NCBI GenBank assembly: GCA_918807975.1
Contig: OU964925.1
Coordinates: forward strand, 10,330,798 to 10,394,797
Direction: 5' to 3'
Origin: Aplidium turbinatum
Taxonomy: Eukaryota > Chordata > Ascidiacea > Aplousobranchia > Polyclinidae
DNA: 64,000 nt
Numbering within the stretch: position 1 is the first letter of the stretch; each line of letters begins with the position of its first letter. The position numbers and the translations under genes were made by a program. The notes below the pieces were generated by a model. The model saw only the letters and a program-made list of their open reading frames with translations. It made no database searches and was not told the origin of the DNA. Positions 46,632 through 56,289 of this stretch are shown piece by piece.

Positions 46632-46975
46632 TAGGGGTTCCCAACCTTTTCTATACCGTGGCCCCATTTGAAATTTTTGAAAAATCAAAAATCAAAACCC
46701 CTATTTTTTTCAACCTTTTGAAAGAATTAGGAAACGTCATTTTAATTAAAAAACTTGTTAATACATTAACCGGTAGTTAGAACAATGAAAACTATTAATA
46801 TTACAAAAAAGGTAATTATATTGAATTTTAATTTATTTCTTTTGTTATATAGTGTTGAAGTGGATTTAGAGATGATAAATTAAAAAAAATGACATTTTTC
46901 AATCTTTTCCATGGCCTTTTTGAAAAAGGATCATGGCCCACTAGGGGGCCATGGCCCCCAGGTTGGGAACCCCTG
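46632..46975. mobile_element. hAT MITE (8-bp TSD)
   Basis: TIRs are TAGGGGTTCCCAACC and GGTTGGGAACCCCTG. The TSD TTTTAGAG is exact at 46624-46631 and 46976-46983. Interior AAAACTATTAATATTACAAA also occurs at 30573-30592, so the families share subterminal sequence. Confidence 0.85.
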
Positions 46976-47221
46976 TTTTAGAGTGACCAGAATCAATTTC
47001 TTTTCTCAACTCTTTTATACTAGGTGTGTCTCTAGGTGTTTTGTTTTTTTCAAGTTCAATGTTTAGATTTGGACATGGAGGGCGAAAATTGACTGCTGAC
47101 TTTGAAAACCACGCGAAACAAATGAATCGGTAAAAACAGTTCCGGCTCGCATTAGCCAGTAATATGGCTACACTTGCAAAATAGCCTACACAAATGAGTC
47201 AGAAAGTTCGTGGAAAAAAAA

Positions 47222-47330
47222 ATTCGTGACCGGGCATGCGTCAGTGATTCAAAGCCTTTACAAGTATGCGAAACTGCTAGGATTAAGCTCTGCAAGAAGC
47301 TTTCTCAGTCCGAGGATAAAGATTCAATCA
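47222..47330 (+). mobile_element. SINE 3' part (headless copy)
   Basis: GCGTCAGTGATTCAAAGCCT, GCGAAACTGC and AAAGATTCAATCAAT match the middle and tail of the SINE at 61424-63199. The tRNA-like head is missing. Confidence 0.6.
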
Positions 47331-47396
47331 ATATTCTGATGGGTGCCTTAAAAAAAAATTTAAAAAAAATTAAAAAAAAAAAAATTTTAACATTAA

Positions 47397-48410
47397 CATT
47401 GGTAACACAAGCATTCAACAAAAAGATCAAATAAAATACCTTGGCGTTTACATAGATAACAAATTAACATGGAAATATCACATAGATAAAATTTGCGGAA
47501 AAGTAGCAAAAGGTTCATGGGCGTTGCTTAAACTCAGAAATTATGTCAACACAGACACTTTAAAAGATGTGTATCACGCTTTGATTTACTGTCATTTGCA
47601 ATATTGTATTTCAAGCTGGGGAAAGGCCTGTGACAGTGCACTGGATCCATTAATAAAATTACAAAAAAAGGTTATAAGAATAATTACGAAACAAAATTAC
47701 TATGCTCACACTAATTTTTTATTTTTCAAAATGAACATCTTGAAACTAAAAGACATACATAACATTGAGATAAAAAAACATATGTACAAAGTTCATATGA
47801 ATGAGTATCCGTCTACGTATTGTGATTTATTTACAAATGCTTCATCTATTCATCAGCATAACACAAGATATCAAACAGGCAACAATTATTTTATAAACAG
47901 ATCAAACACAGAATTTGGCAAGAAGTCCATGCAGGTATTGGGACCAATGCTCTGGTCAGAGGTTCCAAGTAGGCTAAAAAACTTATCATTTCATTGTTTC
48001 AAAAAAGAGATCAAAACGTTAATTTTACAAAGCTACAGTGCATCGTAATAAGTGATATGTTATGGAAACCAACTTGTCAGTTGCTTCGGAAACTTTATTA
48101 TTCTCTGCTTGCTTCATGGAATTTTGTGTTTTGGCCTACGTTATCATCAATATGTTTTTTTTATGCGTATGCTGTTGTTGAAGCGCGGGAACGTTTCAAT
48201 TATTATTTTTCTCTTGTAAGCTTATTTTAAATGGCAAAATCGTAATTTCCGTAGGGTGGCAATTGACTAGTAGACCGTATGGTCGTCTCGTTGTCTCCCT
48301 GTCGGTATGGGAACTTGTGTAACTTTTGTACTGTGTATATTGCATATTTCAAACATGTACCTATGTTCCTGTTACTGACAAATAAAACATTGATTGATTG
48401 ATTGCCTTGA
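47397..48410 (+). mobile_element. 5'-truncated CR1/L2-like LINE with intact 3' end
   Basis: Coding runs from about 47397 (IKYLGVYIDNKLTWKYHIDK) through ALIYCHLQYCISSWGKACDS, LIKLQKKVIRIITKQNYYAH, MNILKLKDIHNIEIKKHMYK and LGPMLWSEVPSRLK to a stop at 48046-48048. This is the thumb/C-terminal region after the reverse transcriptase catalytic core of CR1/L2/Jockey-type LINEs. The frame is open over about 217 residues. The 3' UTR ends in AATAAAACATTGATTGATTG (48382-48401), a short tandem tail typical of CR1/L2 ends. The catalytic YADD region and the endonuclease are absent, as expected from 5' truncation. A matching 3' end lies at 60425-60585. Confidence 0.75.
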
Positions 48411-49092
48411 AAAAAATTGTACTAAACGTCACTTGTCCGACAATAACAGTCATGGTTCATTGCATAGGGTAACAAAAACAACAGTCAGCACCAGTCACCA
48501 ATCGCAATATCGCATGTAGCCTACTGTACAGCAAGGATACTAGCGCTAGGTTTTTCCACCTAAATCTGGGTTTTAAGTTGTTTGTTTTTTTTCAAATTTG
48601 GGTAAATCTAGGTCTTTTGGTTTGTAACTTTTCTTTGATTCAAAAAATCGCTGATACAGCTCAACATAAAATTCCAAAACTAGCACAAACATGATGGCTT
48701 TATCGAGAACAGGTCATCAGCACCATATTAGAGCAGTGGGAAGCGCTGGTTTTGTATTTTCAGTCTCAATGTTAGACTGACAGGGTTGATGGTGCAAAAC
48801 AGATTGATGATGCACTTGTTAATCGTGGATCAAAGCATATACTGCTCGTTTTTTGCAATATGTTCTTCAAAAGGTAAATAGTGTCAACCTGGAATTTCAT
48901 TGCGGGCATTTTTGTCTGCTCAAGTTGTATTTTGTGGTTTCTACAGAATATAGAAATATTTTGAGTCTCTTCATCAGAGAAGATTACATCATGCATGGAA
49001 AATTAGGAGAAATAGTTCCAAGCAATGCTGAAAATCATAGGAACATGTCAGCTGTGCCCGTTAGTGGATGAACAATAGCCCTGTTGGAACAG
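48411..49092. other. Noncoding; no gene seen
   Basis: No recognisable domain or TIR pair. Confidence 0.4.
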
Positions 49093-50357
49093 CAGGGGTC
49101 GATCTTAACTTTTTTTCACTAGCCCACCGGACTAGTTGCTCCCCGTTTTCACTAGCCCGCACAATTTTTCACTAGTCCGACCAGTTTACTGACTTTTCAC
49201 CTGTCTGATGACGTATTAAGATAGGCAGTGGCTATTTGACCGGCTCCGGTCTTTGAATCTGAAACACTATTTGACCGGTCATGACGTCACTACATAAGCG
49301 CTTTTTTCTTTTTCTCTTTCAAAGCAACAGACGAGAAGCGCCGATATAAGTTCTAACTTTAACACGTATTCTTCAACTCAGTCCGTGGCGCGTGCGATAC
49401 GTTTTCGGCTGCCAATCTAGAGGGGATGAGTTCGATACCATCCGGAAGCATTCTTTTTTTTTTCTTTTTTTTTTATCTAAATTTTGACCCGAAGCGCATT
49501 TATGTGGTCAATTTTTAATTTGAGTAGCCTACAGTCCAAGTTAGTTAATAGTTCTCAAGTATAGTTCTCAAGTTAGTTATATACAATACTTCTTTTAAAA
49601 GTTTTTAAATGATAATGGTAAAACCATTTTTTAAAGAAGTATTGTATATAACTAACTTGAGAGAAAAATGTAGGGTCGTTCGGCAACACACGTTCACTTA
49701 TGACGATCGGAAAATTACCAAGAGAATTTCTCAAATTCCAGCAAATTAAAAAAACTCTAACATTATTACTCACATTTGAAAAGACATAAAAAATGGGCTG
49801 TAGGCTACTCAAATTAAAAATTGACCACAAAAATGCGCTTCGGGTCAAAATTTAGATAAAAAAAAAGAATGCTTCCGGATAGTAACGAACTCATCCCCTC
49901 TAGAGTGGCAGCCGGAAACGTATCGCACGCGCCACCGACTGAGTTGAAGATTACGTGTTGAAGTTAGAAGTTATATCGGCGCTTCTCGTCTGTTGCTTTG
50001 AAAGAGAAAAAGAAAAAAGCGCTTATGTAGTGACGTCATGACCGGTCAAATAGTGTTTCAGATTCAAAGACCGGAGCCGGTCAAATAGCCACTGCCATTA
50101 AGATAAGTGTTTTGGCTTAAACTGAAACTAACTAAAGTAAAGGCTTTCAGATTTCAGTACGCACAAGAGAGCAGCAACACGCACAAAAACACCTTCTCGT
50201 ATTACAGACGCAAACAATGCAATTTTAAAACGTAAAAAAACTTTTCATCGGCTAATATTTTCACTAGCCAATCGGACTAATACTGCAACATTTCTACTAG
50301 TCCGCGCAAATTTTCACTAGCCACTGGCTAGCGTACTAGCATTAAGATCGAACCCTG
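49093..50357. mobile_element. hAT-like element with 5-bp TSD, carrying FB-C
   Basis: Ends are CAGGGGTCGATCTTAA (49093) and TTAAGATCGAACCCTG (to 50357), flanked on both sides by AACAG (49088-49092 and 50358-50362). Interior repeats TTTTCACTAGCCC / CACTAGTCCG occur at both ends. Own length is about 0.4 kb without FB-C, so it is non-autonomous. Confidence 0.7.
49224..50096. mobile_element. FB-C: 873-bp foldback (9-bp TSD) with inverted tRNA-like modules
   Basis: Arms of about 400 bp are near-perfect complements. Tips are GGCAGTGGCTATTTGACCGG and its complement. The TSD ATTAAGATA is exact at 49215-49223 and 50097-50105. Each arm contains a tRNA-like stretch (GTGGCGCGTGCGATACG as A-box region, GAGTTCGATACC as B box in the left arm) followed by a T run at about 49446-49470. 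The mirror copy is at about 49855-49950 on the minus strand. A shorter hairpin sits at the centre (49570-49660). Confidence 0.85.
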
Positions 50358-50401
50358 AACAGGAACCCTATTTGTTTTTGTAGCCTATATATATATAGTT
50401 A

Positions 50402-51290
50402 CAGAGATTTCCTTATACGCCGCAAATTCTACACCATAGACTTGCGGCGTAGACTTTTTGTTTACGCTAGCGCTTACGGCCATATTTTTTTGGATAGTTA
50501 TCGCTTGAGGCTTCGCCGTAAAGTTTTTGCATTTTTTTTAGCACATAGCGTCAACGTATATATATACGGCTACCACTTCCAAGGAAGGCAGCAGGCGCGC
50601 AAATTACCCATTCCCGACGCGGGGAGGTAGGTTGTATACTTTTTAATGTCTTAGCTATTGTTGTTTGCATTTTTATTTTATCCCTATAACATGCCAATAC
50701 CTTCTAGCGCTGCAGTTTTCAATCGGCAAAGACATATTGAAACCAAAACGCAGCAAAATGTCAGATGAACACTTTCAGATGCTTGTGTTTCTGGGTCTGC
50801 TACTATTCGGTGAGTCCGATTCGGTGAGTCCGATTCGGTGAGTCCGATTCGGTGAGTCTGATTCGGTGAGTTCCTAACCTCTAACCCCTAACCTTAACTC
50901 TTAACCCCTAACCCTAAAACGGCAATGATAATTAGGCCACGGTACCCAATAATTAAAAAAAAAAATTGAAAAAATCCCCCGTTAAGGGATCGGACTCACC
51001 GAATCGGACTCACCGAATCGGACTCACCGAATCGGACTCACCGAAACGGGCCATTCCGTGTGTTTCTTCGTGGAAATTCAAAATAAAACGTGTTTGTTTG
51101 GAGTGGTTTATACCGTGTGAATGTTTGGCACCTAGCAAACAAAATGAATTTACGCTAGTGAGTAGTGTATGTGCTGACGCTGCTAACTTTTTTTACTGTA
51201 AGTTACATTGACGCATACAATGTATGGCTTTTCGAACGTTTGCATTTACGCTGACAGCGTTAATATTTTTTGTATACGCCTACATCACTG
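50402..51290. mobile_element. hAT-like element (8-bp TSD) interrupted by FB-B2
   Basis: Ends are CAGAGATTTCC (50402) and CTACATCACTG (to 51290). The TSD TATAGTTA is exact at 50394-50401 and 51291-51298. It is an inverted relative of 40833-41359, which lacks the FB-B2 insertion. Confidence 0.8.
50793..51058. mobile_element. FB-B2: 266-bp short FB-B copy (9-bp TSD)
   Basis: Ends are GGGTCTGCTACTATTCGG and the complement of CGGAATGGCCCGTTTCGG, as in FB-B1. The TSD TGTGTTTCT is exact at 50784-50792 and 51059-51067. The tips carry 14-bp units GGTGAGTCCGATTC. The interior includes telomere-like CCCTAACC-type repeats at about 50875-50925. The empty site is seen in the paralogue at 40833-41359. Confidence 0.9.
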
Positions 51291-51345
51291 TATAGTTATA
51301 TGTCATAATAACTACCAGCATGTATATATATATAGCCTAATTATA

Positions 51346-51400
51346 TAACTGCAGACAGTGCACACCGTTTCGACCTCCCGGTCTCATCAGTGCAGTAGTT
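51346..51400 (-). ncRNA. Type I hammerhead ribozyme
   Basis: Minus strand: stem I 5' side ACTGCA (complement of 51391-51396), core CTGATGAG (51383-51390), stem II GACC-GGGA-GGTC (51372-51383), core GAAA (51368-51371), short stem III (ACGGTG/CACTGT) and cleavage triplet GTC (51354-51356). The stem I 3' side TGCAGT (51348-51353) then pairs with ACTGCA. All core nucleotides are present, and the predicted cut falls between 51354 and 51353. Type I hammerheads with short stem III are typical of Penelope-like retroelements and retrozymes. No such reverse transcriptase is visible nearby, so the host element is unknown. Confidence 0.82.
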
Positions 51401-51407
51401 ACACTGG

Positions 51408-51412
<5 letters not shown>

Positions 51413-51440
<28 letters not shown>
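51413..51440. repeat. (TA)n microsatellite
   Basis: Uninterrupted TA repeats about 25 bp long, directly beside the ribozyme. Short TA runs also lie at 51320-51335. Confidence 0.85.
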
Positions 51441-51722
51441 CGTGTTACTATTTGCAGCTTTCTCAGACTTTTGTGTAATGATATAAAGTAGTGTTAAAAG
51501 CACATGCAGGTACTTCTAACTGCTTTACTACATCTTTTCCGGACCTGGATTTTTTTGCCTCATCTGTTTTTTTTTTACACACGGTCTAAGTTTATTGGAA
51601 ATTTGTCCCTGGCATCCCTGATGTACAGGGCAATTCAGTGTAAGTGAAATCACGTAATGCCCCCCCCCCCCCCCCGATTGTTCCTCGGCCTGATGACGTT
51701 TAGTCCTCTCGCAGTTTTTTTT

Positions 51723-52151
51723 TCAGTAAGGCACGGCGTTTATCGAATAGTGATGTCGTGTGTCAAGCGACGTTGTCAAAAAAGGCAAAAATTGCAGCCC
51801 TGCATGTAGGGTGTTGAATTTTCTTAGATCTTGTCTAATACTTTTTCGTATGTTCTTGCATAACTCTCGATATTCACTATTGCTTTTAGATGCTTCTCTC
51901 ATCATTTCTCTGAGTTTTTTCAGCATCTTTTTAGTCTCTGGTTTGAGTTTATCTTCTCTTTGGCTCTTGACTACTCCGCCAACTTTCTTTGTGCTTTTTT
52001 GAATAATATTGTTCAATTGTTTTGTCTTTTCATGTAAATCTTTGACGTCGCTTTCAAGTATTTCAAAACGTTTTTTCAACTCTATTTGGAATTCATCTGC
52101 CTTCTGAATCAGTCTCTCGGTGTCAATCTTAGGGTTTGAGATTCTCATCAT
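51723..52151 (-). pseudogene. LINE fragment: linker between endonuclease and reverse transcriptase
   Basis: The 142-residue minus-strand frame is rich in Lys/Glu and predicted helical (ELKKRFEILESDVKDLHEK, then KPETKKMLKKLREMMREA and YRELCKNIRKSIRQDLRKFN). The pattern P.TK.L...R..........Y..LCK.IRK.IR.D.RK.N is the linker before the RT domain in RTE-like and related LINEs. No RT follows. A host coiled-coil exon is the alternative. Confidence 0.55.
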
Positions 52152-52229
52152 TCTAGTTTTTTCCTGTTTTACATTTGTTATGAGTGTAATGCATGTGACA
52201 TCTTTTTGCTAAAAAATGCTGGTTCCAAG

Positions 52230-52467
52230 CGAAATGGCCCGTTTCGGTGAGTCCGATTCGGTGAGTCCGAATCGGTGAGTCTGATTCGGTGAGTCCGATC
52301 CCTTAACGGGGGATTTTTTCAATTTTTTTTTTTAATTATTGGGTACCGTAGCCTAATTATCATTGCCGTTTTAGAGTTAGGGGTTTGGAGTTAGGGTTAG
52401 GGGTTAGAGGTTAGGAACTCACCAAATCAGACTCACCGAATCGGACTCACCGAATAGTAACAGACCC
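52230..52467. mobile_element. FB-B3: 238-bp short FB-B copy (9-bp TSD)
   Basis: In the opposite orientation to FB-B2. Ends are CGAAATGGCCCGTTTCGG and ...CCGAATAGTAACAGACCC. The TSD GGTTCCAAG is exact at 52221-52229 and 52468-52476. It has the same 14-bp tip units and a TTAGGG-like block at about 52370-52415. Confidence 0.88.
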
Positions 52468-52476
52468 GGTTCCAAG

Positions 52477-52812
52477 GCAGTTTCAAAGCTGCTTACAGTA
52501 CCTAGTTTTGATGGTTGTTTGTCAATGTTGAAAACCCTGACTCGCACAAATTGTCGTCGTAGGCTCCAGCTCGTGTCCGAGCATTGGTTTCGGATTCCAG
52601 TCGGATGTGACTTTGGAGGCCTAGTCTATAGTGGAACAGACTTGGCAAAAGTCACATTGTATGGAGAGTTGGGAACGTGGTTGTATTATATTAGCTGTTT
52701 TCTAATGTTTTATTTTTTCTGAGCCTTTTGTACCTATCCTGTTTTTTTTTCTTTTCAAAAAATCTGACGTGCCTTCCCTCATTCTCTTCCTCCCGATTGA
52801 TCTATCACTGGC
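52477..52812. other. Noncoding; no gene recognised
   Basis: No recognisable motif. A short open frame (52519-52722) has no domain. Confidence 0.35.
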
Positions 52813-53610
52813 AGAATGAAAAGGCTAACCAAATGTGTGGCCTATCGTTTTAACGTCGCTAAACGTTGAAATCGTGTAGAAAAGGGAGCTTTTGCTGACT
52901 AGGATACGTTGAAACTGAGAAACATTCACAGAAGCCCTTCGATTTGTTCCAAAAACCCAGTTAGCCTAATGTTACTACAATGTAAAAATGAACTGTTATG
53001 CTAACTAGGTTCTTGGAACAAATTTTTGCTGGTCGGGATAACTAGGCTACGGTATCCGATAATTTCCTTTCAATCCAAGCTGTAAGGTAGGCCACACATT
53101 TGTTGATCCAAACTAATCAATCATTACATGATTTATTTATTTTGTTTATAATATAACATTTTCTTTTTTTTATTTTCCCTTCACGTTGTGTCGCTTCTAC
53201 CTTGTTCTACACCTTTGCTATGTTGACGACGACGTGTATTGTTTTTGATATCATGATCAGAAATAAAAACAACTCTACTGACATGACGAATTCAAGCACG
53301 TTTTAATGTTCGCGTTTTGTCACTTCTACCTTTGCTATGTTGATGTGTATTGTTTTTGATATGATGATCAGAAATAAAAACAACTAAACTGACATGACGA
53401 ATTTTAATTTAATAGTTCAAACATTTTATTTTTATTCCTTTCTGCACAATTTCAAGGTTTAGCGACGTTAAAACGATGTAAAAACGGCAATTATAATTAG
53501 GTAGGCTACGCTGCCCGATAATTTTATTTAAAATATTTCAAAAACTCGCCGAATAGGACACTTGCCGAAAAAAGCTCTCGCCGAATAGGGAACTTGCCGA
53601 ATCGGACTAG
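52813..53610. mobile_element. FB-B4: truncated copy of the long FB-B form
   Basis: Collinear with the right half of FB-B1 (subrepeats, TTTTTATTTCTGACC-type module duplicated near 53250 and 53370, then GCCGAATAGGG tip units). It lacks both outermost ends and no TSD is visible. Confidence 0.75.
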
Positions 53611-54520
53611 GACTTCGCTCACCCTGTTTTCATGACACTTATGAAGTGTGTGTTACAATTATTCCCGTTTTTGTTAAACGCTGAATTATCCAACCAACTG
53701 CAGCACAACTTCTTGTTTTACACTATGTCTCTCGCTAGGTATCCGACAGAACAAAACAAATTCGCAACAACGCTGCGTTGAAAAAATGCGGTACTCACTG
53801 CATTTTTGTTGCTACGGCAACTGCAACACTGGCAATTCCTGGTGAGAAAAAGCCAAGTTTGGTCTCTTCTCCGAATGGTCTTACTTTGGTTACGTCACAA
53901 TCAAACTTCAGTTCCGGGTCAGCGTAAAGGAATATGAATATGACATCATAATGAACATGACAATAAAATAACCGATACAAACTAAAGACGTACTGAATCG
54001 CTTTTTACAAATTGTTCCTCACAAACATGTTGCTGGGTATAAATTGGGGCACCGCGCGATGTTGTCATTTCATTATTGAAAAGTTAAACATATAGCAAAG
54101 TCAAACATCTATTCGCATTCTTGAAACCAGCTTCCAAAAGGCGTTGAGATGATAACGCTGAAGAAGCCACGTCCAGCACTAATGAACATAGAGATGACAT
54201 TGATGAGAAAACAGTGCTTCAAGGATGGACAGTGGTGAAGTCAATGTCTCAGATAATGCACCGGTAGTTGTAGAAGACAGCATGAGCCATGGATCTCTAC
54301 CTGCTCCATTTGACGTTAGCATGCTGCTGGATCAGCTTCCGACTCGGGAAGGTTCAATCAGCAGTCACCTGACCGAACATTTGGCGGCAAATCCGAAGGC
54401 GCCACTTTAAAGATAACAGGTCACGAGTCCCGCACTTTTTAGGTCGCAAGGCAAATCATAAAAGAAGTTTGTTTAGTTTAGCAGCACTCATTATAAGATC
54501 GCAAGGCGTAAGAAAGCAAA
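53611..54520. other. Noncoding; small unassigned open frame
   Basis: An open frame at 54225-54410 (MDSGEVNVSDNAPVVVED...) has no recognised domain and cannot be supported as a gene. Confidence 0.35.
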
Positions 54521-55406
54521 CAGGCCTCGAAACTCGTTTTTGTTGATGGCGGGCAAACGTGTCCGGTCTGAGCAGCTATCTCGGCGGACAAATTAAGTCT
54601 CACGGCGGACACACCAGTTTTAGCTACGATCGTCATGTTTAATCACTTTATCTTCATAATTCTTCACCATTTGAGAACTATTGCTACGGTTTAGAAGGCT
54701 TTTTTAAAAATTTAGCAAAGTCACTCTGAAAGGCTTTCATCATAGCAACTACGTGCGCTTGAAGTCAAAGCACCGTGTAGCTGCTTAATACGCTGCATTA
54801 CTGATTAACTTCCACCGAACAAGGTCGTGTGGCTTCTTGCGTCACAATGCTCTCGGCACGAGTCGGAAAACTTCTACACTAACGCTACTATTTTCTGCTC
54901 TGCAAAGTTTCACTAGGCTTTTTTCTAAAGGTTTATTTTTGCGTGTCATGTGAACCAAAGTGAATTTTTCCTTGGCCATTTCTTTCTTACCGTAATATCA
55001 AAACTTAACAAATTTTGTAACCAACCTTGCCTTATTACTCGATCAAAGCCAGACGTTAAGACGTAAGACTTGAACTAACTTGCGCTTGATTTGTGCAGAA
55101 GCACAAGCGAAGAATTCGCCTTTGTTACGCTGATTCAATGTCATCAATCGTTGAAGCAACGTAAAAATCAAAAGTTTTCCTTCTTGGATGGAAGCTAAGG
55201 GATACATTATTCACATTTTCTAGATGCGCGCTAGAATGCGCGAGAAATTATTTTCTTGCGACAATGTTTGTGCTATGCAATGACGATTTGTATCGCTAGT
55301 TCCTATGTTATTTCTCGGCAGACAAATATGACCGATCTAGATAGTACTGCACGCGGACATCACATGCTGTGACTGCGGACATGTCCACCGTGAATTTCGA
55401 GGCCTG
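54521..55406. mobile_element. hAT-like element related to the outer layer at 10548-16853
   Basis: Ends are CAGGCCTCGAAACTCG and TGAATTTCGAGGCCTG, with GCGGACA-type subterminal repeats as in 10548-16853. The flanks GCAAA and TCAAA agree at 4 of 5. No coding frame. Confidence 0.65.
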
Positions 55407-56289
55407 TCAAACCTATTAAAGCTTAATTGCTGCAGCGACTCTAAACTCAGTCTTTGTGAGAAAGACTAACCATTGCGAATTGACGAACATACACATTCAA
55501 TGAAATCTGTTTGAAAACTCTCGCCCACCCAGAATACCTCTCTTCTTAGAAAACATCGACACCTATGGGTACATATATCTGTATTATTTGCTTAGAGTAT
55601 TTATTGTTAATTTTTATTGTGAGGGATGCCACTCTATCACTAATTCTTTTTATATATTTCTGTAATTTTGTGTTTTATACTTTGATGGATTAAAAAACCG
55701 ACCCCTTTTGTTGAAGTATCTCCCCCTCTGGTGTAGAGCATGTGTCCTCCTCAAATCTGTACCAGATGCTCTCCTTGTCTTCTTGTTTCTGCTAGACCAA
55801 TTATTTGCCATTTCATCCTTGTTTCATTTAGCTCGTGTGTTATCGTAAACTAAAAGCCTGTCTTCATCTTTTAAGCTTCTTAAATACGTAGAGATGTCGA
55901 TTTTGGTAATCCGGAGATTCTTTGCACCCTCTGCCTTTCGGCTGCCAGGGACTAAGGGCCTTTTAGTGTTAAACAGTTTTACCCTTTTACGAAGTTTAAA
56001 GTTAAAAAGTCACCCTTTTAGGGTGAAACAGGCTGTAGAGGTTTTAAAAGGTAGTAACTATATTTGATGTACAGTAGTTTGCTTTGCTTGCCATTGAGCA
56101 CTCTTTGTAGTACAGTATTAATAGTATTTACAGTATTTTTATTCAAAAACTAAGATGTAATTGCAGATATTTTTACCGTATTCTATTATACTTATTTGTT
56201 TCATGAGGATTCTAGTTTTACTATTGAGTTGTCTGTGTATTGCTTTGCTTTATTATTTGATGTTGCCAGTCGTTACATAAAAAATTTAG
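55407..56289. other. WIPI upstream region with a hAT relic
   Basis: 56005-56145 (CACCCTTTTAGGGTGAAACA ... GCCATTGAGCACT) is a relic of the subterminal part of the hAT at 32432-34549. Just before the WIPI ATG, TTTAG at 56285-56289 could be a splice or trans-splice acceptor. This is not established. Confidence 0.45.

Noticed and set aside
54225-54410. Small protein-coding gene
   Set aside because: No domain, no exon-like borders and no supporting context.
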